NCBI RefSeq assembly: GCF_024437655.1
Contig: NZ_JANBVF010000001.1
Coordinates: forward strand, 1-64,000
DNA length: 64,000 bases
Reading direction: 5' to 3'
Source of the DNA: Chitinolyticbacter albus
GTDB taxonomy: Bacteria; Pseudomonadota; Gammaproteobacteria; Burkholderiales; Chitinibacteraceae
Shown here piece by piece: positions 7,757 to 17,392 of this stretch. How positions within the stretch are numbered: position 1 is the first letter of the stretch; every line of letters begins with the position of its first letter. The notes under the pieces were generated by a model. The model was not told where the DNA came from. It made no database searches and worked only from the letters and a program-made list of their open reading frames with translations. The position numbers and the translations under genes are program-made.

Positions 7757-10591
7757 CTAATCGGGCAGCTTAATCGCCGTGTCGGTGAGCGGCTGGACTA
7801 TGGCCGGCATGCAGAATGGCTGCGGCCGGCCGACGGCATAGCCCTGCGCGTAGTCGATGCCGATCTCGCGCACCACGGCGAGCAGTGCCTCGCTCTCGAC
7901 AAACTCGGCGATGGTGGTCTTGCCCATCACGTGGCCGATATGGTCGATGGCCTCGACCATGGCGCGATCCGATGCGTCACCCAGCATGCCGCGCACGAAG
8001 GCGCCGTCGATCTTCAGGTCGTCCACCGGCAGATGCTTGAGATAGGCAAACGACGACATGCCCGAGCCAAAATCGTCGAGGGCGAACCGACAGCCATCCT
8101 GACGCAGCGCATGCATCAGCGTGGTGGCACGGTTGAGGTTGGCAATGGCGCTGGTCTCGGTGATTTCGAAGCAGACGCGCCGAGGCGCCACGCCGTGCAG
8201 CACCAGCTGTTCGCGCACATAATCGAGCAGCCCCTCGTCACCGAGCGAGGCGCCGGAAAGATTGATCGCGCAGTGCAGCGACGCATCCTCGCGAGCCATC
8301 GCGGCCAGCGCCGTGCGGATCACCCAGCGGTCGATCAGCGGCATCAGGTTGTAGCGCTCCGCCGCCGGAATGAAGGCGATCGGCGGTACCAGCTCGCCCG
8401 ATTCGTCACGCAGGCGTAGCAACAGCTCCACCCATTGACCCGTCTGCCCCTGCAAGGGCTGGATGGTCTGCGCGTACAGGCACAGCCGGTTCTCGTCGAG
8501 CGCGCGATGCAGCCGGTTCACCCATTCCATCTCGCCGTAGCGCACCGCCAACTCGGCGTCGCCCGGCAGATAGCGTTGCACCCGGTTGCGGCCCTTTTCC
8601 TTGGCCAGGTAGCAGGCAACGTCGGCCGCGCGCAGGCAATCCTCCAGCGTGGGCAGGCTGTCGGCGAGCGCAACGAGGCCGATGCTGACGCCGATGGCGA
8701 ATGGCCGCTCCTCCCAGGCAAAGCGCAAACGCTCAACAGCGCAGCGCAGGTTCTCGGCGAGGCGCTCGGCCGGCTCCACCGGGCAGCCTTGCAAGATGAC
8801 GCCGAATTCGTCGCCACCGAGCCGCGCCAGTGTATCGTCCTGCCGCAGCTGGCGCAGCAGCGTGCCACACACCTGGCGTAGCAGCTCATCGCCGGCCGCA
8901 TGGCCACAGGTATCGTTCACCACCTTGAACTGGTCCAGATCAAGGTAGAGCACGGCATGCGGCAAGCCACTGCTCGGCTGCTCGGCGATCAGTTGCGACA
9001 GCCGCCGCTCGAACTCGCGCCGGTTCACGAGTCCGGTAAGCTCGTCGTGGCTGGCTTGCCAGGAGAGGTTGGCGACAAACTGGCGCTCGCGTGTCATGTC
9101 GTGGAACGCCAGTGCGACTCCGGCGATCTGCCCCGCTTCATCCCGCATCGGCGCCGCCACCAGCCGAACGGGGATTTCCTTGCCATCGGGGCGCAGCAGC
9201 AGCAGATTGCGGTCATCGGTATCGGCGCTGGCGCCGCTCAGCACCTTGCCAACCGGATCGAGCTCGCGCCCGGGGCTCGCCTCGTCGTAGACGCGGCACA
9301 GGCCCGCCAGCGTCTGCCCCACCGCATGGCGTATGCCAAGCAGCGCCTGCGCCGCCGGGTTCACGTAGCTGATGCGGCCCGCCACATTGGTGGTGAGCAC
9401 CGCATCACCGATGGCGGCGAGCGTCACCAGCGCCCGCTCCTGCTCGGCCTGCAGCGCGGCTTCCATCCGCTTGCGCTCGGTGATGTCCTCGAACGTACCG
9501 GCCATGCGTTGCGGCCGGGCATGGCCATTACGCATGGCCTGGCCCGCACCATGGAACCAGCGGTAGCTGCCATCCGGGACGCGCAGGCGGAACTCGACCT
9601 CGTAGCGCTCGCCGTCTGCCAGATGTCGCTCCAGCGCGGCGATCACCAGCGGCCGGTCGTCGCGGTGGATCAGCCCCACCAGGTGATCGAACGATACCGG
9701 TTCGTCATCATCCGGATAGCCGAACTGCCGCTTGTACTGGTGTGAGAAGTACAACGAACCATCGGCGATGTTCCAGTCCCAGATGCCGCTGTGGCTGCCG
9801 TTCACCGCCAGTGACAGCCGCTCCTCGCTGGTCTTGAGCGCTATCTCCAGCCCGGCCCGCACGGCGAGGTAGACCTGCGTGCGCCAGGCGGCCACCAGGA
9901 TCAGCGCCAGCGCCGCCAGCACGTTGCCGAACAGCAGCGCATCGTGGATGGTGCGCGCCGCTTCGCCCAGCGTGGCGGAAAACGCGATCTCCTGCGGGGT
10001 GAGCCGGTCGTTCAAACGGCTGATACGCCGCCGCGCCTCGATCGCCTCCCCATGGGTCAGCGTGCCCTCTTCGATGCGTCGATGCAGCGCCTGCGCCAGC
10101 GCATCAAGCTGCAGCAGATATCTATCGGCCTCGGTCCAGATCGCGATGGCGCGCTTCAGATAGCCAAGATGCTGGAAATGGTCGAACAGCCAGATCATGC
10201 CGCCGATGTCATCCGGATGATTGCCGCCAGCCAAGAACCCTAGTCGCGCCGTTGCGTAGTCGGGCGGCTGGGCCTGCAGCGCAAGCCGCGCCGCATGGTC
10301 GCCCAGCGGCACCGTGATCGCGGCACGGTAGCGCGCGAAATCCTCGGCATCGTGCGTTTCCAGATAGCTCACCAGCGCGTAGATTGCCTCCTTCTGCCCC
10401 TTGGACCAGCGGCTCTCGCCGCCGACATAGGCACGCGCGGCCGACAGCACCGCGATGCTGAAGCTGCCGATCAGCAACAGCAGCAGCACTGCCAGGAGGA
10501 AAGGCCAGATCACGCGCAGCAGGGAATGCCGGTTCTCGGCGGCCACAGTCACTCCTCTAGTCAGCATTCGAGGGCTGATGCGAAAGGACAA
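7757..10591 (-). CDS. Membrane sensor PAS-PAS-GGDEF-EAL protein
   Basis: 944-residue c-di-GMP enzyme. Two membrane helices (about 27-51 and 219-236) flank a roughly 165-residue periplasmic sensor region. Then come PAS (about 255-375), a second PAS (about 385-500), GGDEF (about 510-670) and EAL (about 685-935). The cyclase signature GGDEF is intact at 592-596, with an RxxD inhibitory site (Arg583 to Asp586) exactly five residues before it. In the EAL domain the first motif reads ELL (722-724), but the metal-binding and catalytic residues appear kept: INLSG, FEITET, DDFGSG, KIDG and EFVE. It could therefore both make and break c-di-GMP. Signal unknown. Confidence 0.92.
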   Translation of the reverse strand: MSFRISPRMLTRGVTVAAENRHSLLRVIWPFLLAVLLLLLIGSFSIAVLSAARAYVGGESRWSKGQKEAIYALVSYLETHDAEDFARYRAAITVPLGDHAARLALQAQPPDYATARLGFLAGGNHPDDIGGMIWLFDHFQHLGYLKRAIAIWTEADRYLLQLDALAQALHRRIEEGTLTHGEAIEARRRISRLNDRLTPQEIAFSATLGEAARTIHDALLFGNVLAALALILVAAWRTQVYLAVRAGLEIALKTSEERLSLAVNGSHSGIWDWNIADGSLYFSHQYKRQFGYPDDDEPVSFDHLVGLIHRDDRPLVIAALERHLADGERYEVEFRLRVPDGSYRWFHGAGQAMRNGHARPQRMAGTFEDITERKRMEAALQAEQERALVTLAAIGDAVLTTNVAGRISYVNPAAQALLGIRHAVGQTLAGLCRVYDEASPGRELDPVGKVLSGASADTDDRNLLLLRPDGKEIPVRLVAAPMRDEAGQIAGVALAFHDMTRERQFVANLSWQASHDELTGLVNRREFERRLSQLIAEQPSSGLPHAVLYLDLDQFKVVNDTCGHAAGDELLRQVCGTLLRQLRQDDTLARLGGDEFGVILQGCPVEPAERLAENLRCAVERLRFAWEERPFAIGVSIGLVALADSLPTLEDCLRAADVACYLAKEKGRNRVQRYLPGDAELAVRYGEMEWVNRLHRALDENRLCLYAQTIQPLQGQTGQWVELLLRLRDESGELVPPIAFIPAAERYNLMPLIDRWVIRTALAAMAREDASLHCAINLSGASLGDEGLLDYVREQLVLHGVAPRRVCFEITETSAIANLNRATTLMHALRQDGCRFALDDFGSGMSSFAYLKHLPVDDLKIDGAFVRGMLGDASDRAMVEAIDHIGHVMGKTTIAEFVESEALLAVVREIGIDYAQGYAVGRPQPFCMPAIVQPLTDTAIKLPD

Positions 10592-10657
10592 CAGTGTTCG
10601 TTATAGCCAAGCTTGCGATCGGCATCCCGGCAAGTCGCTGCTGCCGGGTCACGGCGT

Positions 10658-11641
10658 TCAGGGTTGCGGTTCGGGCACCAGCTGCCTGACCTTGAAACCG
10701 CGCTTGGCAAGCAGGGCCGGCAGGCCCTGTTCACCCGTCATGTGCAGGCTGCCTACGGCGACGAGCAGCTTGTCGCCCGCCTCGTGCATCCGCGCCACCT
10801 TGTCCGCCATTGGCCCATTGCGGGCGTCGTTCAGCTTGAACATGAAGGCGCGGTCGGCGTCGGTCTTCACGCAATCGCACCATTCCTCGAAACGGCTCAT
10901 CTCGTCGAGGCGCCCCTCGCGCCATGCGTCGATCAGCCGCTTGACCACGACACGGCCGTCGCCAGACTGCTGCAGCTCGGCCGCGGCCTGGGCATACGCC
11001 TCGACCTCGGCCAGCGACAACGATTCGAACAATTCCAGCTGTGCCTTGGCACTTTCCAGCTCCACCACCGGCATCTTGCGTCCCCGGGCAAAACCCGACA
11101 GCACGAATTCGGAGCCCAGGCGGAAATCCAGTCCTTCGCGCATGTAGTCGAGCATGGACAACGTGGTCACCAGCATCGCGGCCGACATCTGTTGGGTCAG
11201 CGTGTCGGGCAGGCAGCCTTGTCGCAGCATCTGCTGCAACAGCTGTTGCGTGCCAGCGCTGAGCCGCTCGAACCGCACGCCCCAGGACGCCTGATCGGCC
11301 ATGTGGGCCGCAGCATCGGGAGTGGTCGGATCCACCTCGAGCGCGAGCTTGTTGCTCGCCTTCATCGCGAGAACGAGCTGCGGCCCCGGCACCATCCATT
11401 CCGCCTTGCCCACGTGCAGGGTGCCGTAGAGGTAGGAATCGTGCCCGCCCTTGCTGATGCGCCAAAGAAAACCCTTGTCCTTGGCCGACTTCGCGAGATC
11501 GGCAGTTTGCGCGGCAGTCCACTCAGGCAACGGCCCTGGCGGTGGCGGGCAATCCCGGGCCGTTTCGGCACGCACGGCGGGAGAGCACAACAGGCTGGCC
11601 AGCAATGCCGGCAGCCAAGTACGCAGTATCTGCTTGATCAC
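10658..11641 (-). CDS. TraB/GumN family protein, secreted
   Basis: 327-residue protein of the TraB/GumN family, related to Tiki-type putative metalloproteases. The first 25 residues form a signal peptide ending SPAVRA|ET. The N-terminal signature YLYGTLHVGKAEW and the C-terminal VGSLHMTGEQGLPALLAKRGF are the family's two conserved GxxH-type blocks. It probably acts in the periplasm. It lies 64 bp downstream of the alpha-2-macroglobulin gene on the same strand and may be co-transcribed with it. The precise substrate is unknown. Confidence 0.85.
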   Translation of the reverse strand: MIKQILRTWLPALLASLLCSPAVRAETARDCPPPPGPLPEWTAAQTADLAKSAKDKGFLWRISKGGHDSYLYGTLHVGKAEWMVPGPQLVLAMKASNKLALEVDPTTPDAAAHMADQASWGVRFERLSAGTQQLLQQMLRQGCLPDTLTQQMSAAMLVTTLSMLDYMREGLDFRLGSEFVLSGFARGRKMPVVELESAKAQLELFESLSLAEVEAYAQAAAELQQSGDGRVVVKRLIDAWREGRLDEMSRFEEWCDCVKTDADRAFMFKLNDARNGPMADKVARMHEAGDKLLVAVGSLHMTGEQGLPALLAKRGFKVRQLVPEPQP

Positions 11642-11705
11642 AAACGCAACTCGAGTGGATGAATGAGACAGCGCGTCGGGCCAGCCGGCCCAGCGCGCCG
11701 ATTGA

Positions 11706-14700
11706 TTACTTGGCCTTCGCGTCGACCACCGTCAGCACCGGGCTGGCCGGGCCCACGCCGGTGATCTGTGGCCGGTACATGTCCTCGGCCACCGTGGCGG
11801 GCACCACGAAGCGGCCTGGCGTGACCACGCGCACCAGGTAGTAGAGGCGCAGTGCGTTGTAGTCGAGCTGGCCGGCGGCAACGAAACGGTCGTCGCGGTA
11901 CTCGCGGTGCTTGATGCGACTATCCTCAAGCGCCTCGCGGATCGATTGGCCGTCGACCTTGAGCGCATCAATGCGCTCGCCATCAGAGAGGTTGAGATTC
12001 TCGATCTCGAGGCCCGCCGGGATGCGGTCGACCACCAAACCATCCTCGATACGCTGGCTGGCCGAGGCGGTGACGCGCACGATCAGCGTCTCGCCCACGT
12101 TAAGCGCCCGGCCGTTGTACGGCTTGCCGTCGGCAAAGAACCAGTCACGCGCGAGCTTGATCTGGTCGCCCGGCTGCGGCTTGGGCGCTTCCTTCGGATA
12201 ACCACTCGCCTCGATCTCGACGAAGAGCGCCGTGCCCGAGCTGTTGGCGAGCTTGGCGCCCTTGGCAATCTCGGCCGCCGGCAGGCTTACGGTTTCCTGC
12301 GATTTGGACGCAAGGCCGCGGGTGTCGCCACCGACGGTCAGCACTGCGTTCCATTCGCTGCCCGAGGCGCCCGGACCGCCGCCAGCCTGCGAGGCCAGCA
12401 GCAGCGCCAGCCGCTCCTGCGTCGAGTAATAGTGGTAGCGACGATTCTTCAGGTTCTCTGCCAGCTCGAACACCAGGTTTTCACCGCCCGGACGGGCGAT
12501 CTTGTGGCGGGCAAGCAGCGCGTACGCCATGGCGCGGTCGCGCACGGCGCTGCCATAGTCACCCAGCCATTCGCCCCAGTACCAGTCGCTGTTGGACGTG
12601 ATGCCGTAACCGCGCTTCATTGCCGCGTCGAACGCGGCGGTGGCGCGCTTCTCATCGCCCATCAGCTTGAGCGCGAGGCCCAGGTGCACCAGCGGCAGCG
12701 GCGAGCGGGCGCGGTTGGCGTACTTGTCGTACAGCACACGCAACGTGGCCAGCGGCGCCTTCTGGTCGCGCGCCAGGATATAACCCTGATGCGCAGCGGC
12801 TGCGAGGCGCTGGTGATCGATGCGCAGCTGCTCGTACTCGTTGTCGATGAGCTTGTCGCGGATGGTGCCGTCGGCACCGAGCTTGGCGGCCAGCGTCTTG
12901 CCGTAGCTCGGGAAATCGGCCGGTGCGCGCTGCAGCTGCTTGAGCAACCAGCCCTGGGTGTCGGCATAGAGCTTGTCCGGCACGGTGAAGCCGGCGACCC
13001 GCGCATCTTGGTAGAAGCCACCGACATAGGCCGACAACCATTGCTCGTACGGCCCGCTGCCCCACAGCGTGTAGCCGCCGTCGGCCTTCTGCATGCCCGC
13101 CAGCCGGCCGATGGCATCGTTCAGCATGCGGGTGCGCTCCTCGCGGCTGTACTGCTTGAGGCCATAAAGCTTGGCGACCTCGGCATCGATCAGCACGTGC
13201 GGGTAGGCGGTGCTGGTGGTCTGCTCCAGGCAGCCGTAGGGATAGGTGAGCAGGCCCTGCACCAGGGAGCGCACGTTGAGCGGCGGCTTGTTGGAGAAGG
13301 TGACCGACACATGGGCCGAATCGGCGTAGTAGCGGCCGATCAGTTCAGGGAGCAGCGCCTGCTCGGCGCCCGGATCAAGCTTGATCCGGGTGACATTGCG
13401 ATCGAGCGCCACCGGCGGCTGCACCTGCAGCGCGGCGCTACGCTTGATCGTGAGCGGCTTGCCAGCGAGCTTGCCCGCCACCTCGAAGTCGAGCCGCGCC
13501 AGACCATAGGCGTCGGTCGCCTCGGCGGTATAGCGCAGCGTCTTCTTCTCCTTGTCCTTCAGTGTCACCGTGGCTGCACCGCCGCCGATCGTCACCGGCT
13601 TGCCCGCGGTGAACTTCACCGCGAAGGTCTGCGTGCTGCCGGTGAGGTTGGTCACGTCGAGCGCCAGCGTGGCCGTGTCGCCTGGGGTGATGAAGCGCGG
13701 CGTGGCGAGTTCCGCCACCACCGGTGCCGCCACCGTCATTTCCTGCTCGGCGTTGCCGTAGCGCGCATCGCTTGCCGCCACAGCCATCAGCCGCAAGCTG
13801 CCGTTGAAGTCGGGGATGTTCAGCGGGATGGTCGCTTCGCCTTTGGCATCGAGCAGCACCGGGCCGCTGAAGAGGTCGACCAGCTTCACCTTCTCCGGCC
13901 TGTCCTGGCTGTCGCGCATGCCCGAGTCGCCCCCCCACTTGAGCTTGCCGGTATTGCCTTCCATCTTCTCGATCAGCTTGCCGTAGATATCGGCCAGATC
14001 CTGGCTGTAGCGATGCTTACCGAACAGGAAGTCGAACGGGTCGGGCGACTTGAACTTGGTGATGTTGAGAATGCCGACGTCGACCGCCGACAGCGTGACG
14101 AAGGCGCTGCCGCCGGCCGCACCGTCGACCTTGACCTTCACCGGCACGCGAGTTTCTGGGCGCGCCTTGGCCGGTGCCGTCAGCGCCACCTTGAACTTGC
14201 GATCCTCGCTCGCGAGCGGCAGGTAGACAAGGCCCAGCGCGCGCGCCGGCGTGACGCGATCACCGTCGCTGCCAGGGCGGAATGCCACCACCGAGATATA
14301 GAGATCATGGCGCTTCCAGTCCTCGCTGACGGGAATGTCGATCTCGGTGCCCGAGGCGGAGACGCGCACGCGCTTCTGCCACAGCACCTTGTCGCCCTCG
14401 ACCAGCACCAGCGCCTCGCCATCGTGCGGCGGCGTGATGGTCAGCGTCACGTCGTTGCCCGGCTTGGCCGGCACACCGGCGAGCTTAAGGTTGACGCGAT
14501 CGGGCCGGTTGCCCATGGCTTCGGCGTCCTGCGCGCCCCAGCCGGCATAGAAGCGGTAACGCGCCACCTGCCGGGTTTCCGGATCCTCGATTTCCAGCCG
14601 GTAGCGGCCCCACTCCACCGGTACGGCCAGCGAGGCGCGGTTGTTCAGCGCCAGATCACCGCTGTACACCGGTGCATCATCCTCGGTGTAGCCCGAATGC

Positions 14701-16835
14701 CAGCCGCGCTGGTCGTCGTAGCGCCAGTAGAAATAGCGGTCCTCGCGCGTCAGGCGCACCTTGGCGTTGGCAAGCGGCGCCAGCGCGCCGCTGGTGCTGA
14801 CGCGCACCACCTCGAACGCTGCCTTGTCATTCTCGCGCGCCACGTCGCGATCGAACAGCGGGCGGATGGCGATCAACTTGGGCGCCGGCCACACCGTGCG
14901 TTCGATCGATCGCACCACCGGGCGGCCGCCCGATTCGAGCAGGCTGAACGTAGCGCGCGCCTTCATCGGCGACTTGGCGCCCCCCAGATCCAGCGGTACC
15001 GTGACTGCTGCGTCGCCGCTGGCGCCGAGCTCGGTCTCCTCGATCTCCTGGCGCGAGCGCTTGTCGTCGTCGGCGAAATCGCCGAACAAAAAGCCCGGCC
15101 ACTGCTTGGCCAGCGCGTAGCGATCGCGCTCCACCGCCACGCTGCCCAAGAGGCGATTGCCCGAAGCCGGCGCGCCGTAGAGATACGCGCCTTTCACGTC
15201 CACCTCAAACGCCGTCCCCGCCGCAAGCACCGGCGGCTCGCTGGCAAGATCCAACTTCATGCGTTCGGGCAGGAATTCCTCCACCTGTATCTTGAGCAGC
15301 GTATCGGGCTCGTCGGCAGCCGGATCGGCGCGCAGCTCCAAGAGCCAGGTGCCGGTAGCGGCATCGGGCGGCAGCACCAGCTGGCGCTGGTAGTAGCCCG
15401 GCAACTTGGCATCGGGCTGCCAGGTGGCCGATTGCACAGTCTGGCCGTCGGGGCGTTTCAGCGTTGCCGTCAGCGGCAACTTTGGCAGCGGTCGGCCATC
15501 GGTATCGCGCGCAATCACCGAGACGAAGAACTTCTCACCCGGCCGGTACAAGTCGCGCCCGCTGTAGGCAAACAGCTTGGTGTTGCGCGGCAAGTGCCCG
15601 CCGATGTCGTACTCGGAAAGATCGAGCCCTGGCTCAAACAGCGCCAGTACCGAGAGTTCGTTGTCCTTTTTGGCAACGAGCGCCTGGGCGGCGAGCGGCA
15701 CCTTGTCGAGCACCGCGTGGCCTTCGCCGTCGCCATCAGCAGTGGCCAATGTCTTGCCGTATTCGTCGAGCAGCTCGAACTCCACTCCGGACAATGCCTT
15801 GCCGCTCTTGAGCGAGGTGGCAAAGACATCGATCTGGTTCTGGCCGCGATGCACGTGCAGGCCGATGTCAGTCACATAGAAATAGGTGACCTGGTAGGCA
15901 TCGGAATAGCGGCCAGGCTGACGCATCACCGCCACATAGATACCGGGCTCCTGCAGCTCCTTGATGCCTTCGACCGGCAGGAAGCTGACATTGCGGCGGT
16001 TCTTGCGCGCATCGGTCTCGAAACGCCCGAGGTACACACTCTCGGTGAGCTTCTTCAGCTTGGACAAGGACCACCCATAGACGGCGCCCGACAGCGTGAG
16101 CGGGCCGTTGCCGTAGTAGTAGTCTTCCCCGCCCTCCTCCTCGCCGTCTTCGTTCGGCACGCGCTTTTGCGCCACCACCTTTTCCAGAAAACGCGGAATA
16201 TGGCGCGGCGACACGCGCAGAAACTCGACATCGACCTCGGGCACGTTCACCGTGACCACCGGCAGGCCGCCGTTCTGGCTCGCTGGCAGCACCACGCCGC
16301 GGCTGGCGAAGTAATAGGCGGGTGGCATGGCGTCGAGCGCGATTTCGCAGCGCTTGTGGCCGACTAGTGCCCTATCGTCCTCAGCCAGTACGCCCGACGA
16401 GATATCGACGGCATAGCGGTGCTTGGCATTGGTGACGAAATGCGCCAGCTGGGCATTGTCGTCGTCGATCTCCCAATGGCCATCGACGACCTTTTCCGCC
16501 TCGGCCGGCTGCGGCTTGGCCGGTTGCGCCGACTTCCCCTCGGGCAGCACGCCAAGGTCAGTGACCTTGAACTTCTTGGCCAGATCCTGCTTGCGCGCGA
16601 TCGGATGGGTGAACGCCACGGTCAGCGCCGGCTCGTCATCGTAGTAGCCGGCCTTACATTCGAGCACGCCGAACTCGGTGGGCTCGGCCATCGCGGCCGG
16701 GCCGCTCGCGTCGGGTGAGGCACCGCGATGCCCCCACCACCAGCCGCCACCGACGGCCGCCGCAACCACCGCCACCGCTGCCGCGCTCAAGCCCACTTTG
16801 CGCGCGTTCGCGCGCAGCCACTGTGCCACTGCCAT
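11706..16835 (-). CDS. yfhM: Bacterial alpha-2-macroglobulin (YfhM-like), thioester type
   Basis: Very large (1709 residues) bacterial alpha-2-macroglobulin, a periplasmic protease trap thought to protect the envelope from foreign proteases. A membrane anchor at about 16-35 replaces the lipobox of E. coli YfhM. MG domains fill the first 1100 residues. The thioester motif CLEQ is present at residues 1202-1205 (bases 13221-13232), so the covalent trapping bond should form, and a TED alpha/alpha barrel and C-terminal domains follow. The family partner PbpC, which repairs peptidoglycan after a breach, is at 1096-3486 rather than adjacent. No frameshift seen. Confidence 0.93.
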   Translation of the reverse strand: MAVAQWLRANARKVGLSAAAVAVVAAAVGGGWWWGHRGASPDASGPAAMAEPTEFGVLECKAGYYDDEPALTVAFTHPIARKQDLAKKFKVTDLGVLPEGKSAQPAKPQPAEAEKVVDGHWEIDDDNAQLAHFVTNAKHRYAVDISSGVLAEDDRALVGHKRCEIALDAMPPAYYFASRGVVLPASQNGGLPVVTVNVPEVDVEFLRVSPRHIPRFLEKVVAQKRVPNEDGEEEGGEDYYYGNGPLTLSGAVYGWSLSKLKKLTESVYLGRFETDARKNRRNVSFLPVEGIKELQEPGIYVAVMRQPGRYSDAYQVTYFYVTDIGLHVHRGQNQIDVFATSLKSGKALSGVEFELLDEYGKTLATADGDGEGHAVLDKVPLAAQALVAKKDNELSVLALFEPGLDLSEYDIGGHLPRNTKLFAYSGRDLYRPGEKFFVSVIARDTDGRPLPKLPLTATLKRPDGQTVQSATWQPDAKLPGYYQRQLVLPPDAATGTWLLELRADPAADEPDTLLKIQVEEFLPERMKLDLASEPPVLAAGTAFEVDVKGAYLYGAPASGNRLLGSVAVERDRYALAKQWPGFLFGDFADDDKRSRQEIEETELGASGDAAVTVPLDLGGAKSPMKARATFSLLESGGRPVVRSIERTVWPAPKLIAIRPLFDRDVARENDKAAFEVVRVSTSGALAPLANAKVRLTREDRYFYWRYDDQRGWHSGYTEDDAPVYSGDLALNNRASLAVPVEWGRYRLEIEDPETRQVARYRFYAGWGAQDAEAMGNRPDRVNLKLAGVPAKPGNDVTLTITPPHDGEALVLVEGDKVLWQKRVRVSASGTEIDIPVSEDWKRHDLYISVVAFRPGSDGDRVTPARALGLVYLPLASEDRKFKVALTAPAKARPETRVPVKVKVDGAAGGSAFVTLSAVDVGILNITKFKSPDPFDFLFGKHRYSQDLADIYGKLIEKMEGNTGKLKWGGDSGMRDSQDRPEKVKLVDLFSGPVLLDAKGEATIPLNIPDFNGSLRLMAVAASDARYGNAEQEMTVAAPVVAELATPRFITPGDTATLALDVTNLTGSTQTFAVKFTAGKPVTIGGGAATVTLKDKEKKTLRYTAEATDAYGLARLDFEVAGKLAGKPLTIKRSAALQVQPPVALDRNVTRIKLDPGAEQALLPELIGRYYADSAHVSVTFSNKPPLNVRSLVQGLLTYPYGCLEQTTSTAYPHVLIDAEVAKLYGLKQYSREERTRMLNDAIGRLAGMQKADGGYTLWGSGPYEQWLSAYVGGFYQDARVAGFTVPDKLYADTQGWLLKQLQRAPADFPSYGKTLAAKLGADGTIRDKLIDNEYEQLRIDHQRLAAAAHQGYILARDQKAPLATLRVLYDKYANRARSPLPLVHLGLALKLMGDEKRATAAFDAAMKRGYGITSNSDWYWGEWLGDYGSAVRDRAMAYALLARHKIARPGGENLVFELAENLKNRRYHYYSTQERLALLLASQAGGGPGASGSEWNAVLTVGGDTRGLASKSQETVSLPAAEIAKGAKLANSSGTALFVEIEASGYPKEAPKPQPGDQIKLARDWFFADGKPYNGRALNVGETLIVRVTASASQRIEDGLVVDRIPAGLEIENLNLSDGERIDALKVDGQSIREALEDSRIKHREYRDDRFVAAGQLDYNALRLYYLVRVVTPGRFVVPATVAEDMYRPQITGVGPASPVLTVVDAKAK

Positions 16836-17392
16836 GTTGTGTTCTCCCCGGCCGACCCTGAACCGGGCCGGACAGCGCGAGCATCAACGAAGCCGCCCAG
16901 TTTGTAAACCCGCAGAAAGCATAATGCGCATGGATGTCACACGATGCCCGGCGCTCGATCGAGACGGGTCCAACCGGATGCCGCCGCGTATCACGTCGCC
17001 GCGGTGACGATGGCTAGGCACCGACCGGCATCGCGGGCGCCGCCCATCATCCTGATCATGCCGGGTGGCGCAACACCCAAGTCGTGCAACGACGCAGTGG
17101 TCTTTTCCCCGCATCCACGCTGATACCTGCCTGCGCACGGCAACGTGGCCCGGCAATGACGATGTCACGGCCCTGCGTATGAAAACGCTTTCATTATTGA
17201 GTAGGCGTGCTTAGCCGGCGCGTATCGCAGTGGTCTCTTGCCGCTTGTGAGCGCGCGGCTGGCGCCGCCGACATGGCCCGGTTTCGCCTCTCGCGCGCTC
17301 GCACGAGCCGCTCTACGCTGTAGCCGGGCCGAACAGAGCCCGACACGACAAGCCGGTCCCGCCGACCGGCGCCTCATACGGAGAGAGATGAC
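16836..17392. other. Intergenic region between the alpha-2-macroglobulin and GH76 genes
   Basis: 557 bases without a convincing gene. The region must hold the divergent promoters of both flanking genes. The only clear signal is a cre/LacI-type palindrome at 17180-17193. The short open frames seen here have no family resemblance or ribosome sites. GGAG at 17380-17383 serves the GH76 gene. Confidence 0.6.
17180..17193. promoter_or_regulatory. Putative LacI/GalR-family operator (cre-like palindrome)
   Basis: TGAAAACGCTTTCA matches every fixed position of the catabolite-responsive element pattern TGWAANCGNTNWCA, with the central CG typical of LacI/GalR-family operators. It stands 200 bases upstream of the GH76 gene in an otherwise G+C-rich stretch. 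By family knowledge a sugar-sensing LacI-type repressor would bind; none is encoded in the window. Confidence 0.5.

Noticed and set aside
11907-16367. A 1486-codon open frame antisense to the alpha-2-macroglobulin gene
   Set aside because: It is the G+C-rich shadow of yfhM, has no family resemblance and is rich in Arg, Gln and His in the manner of antisense frames.
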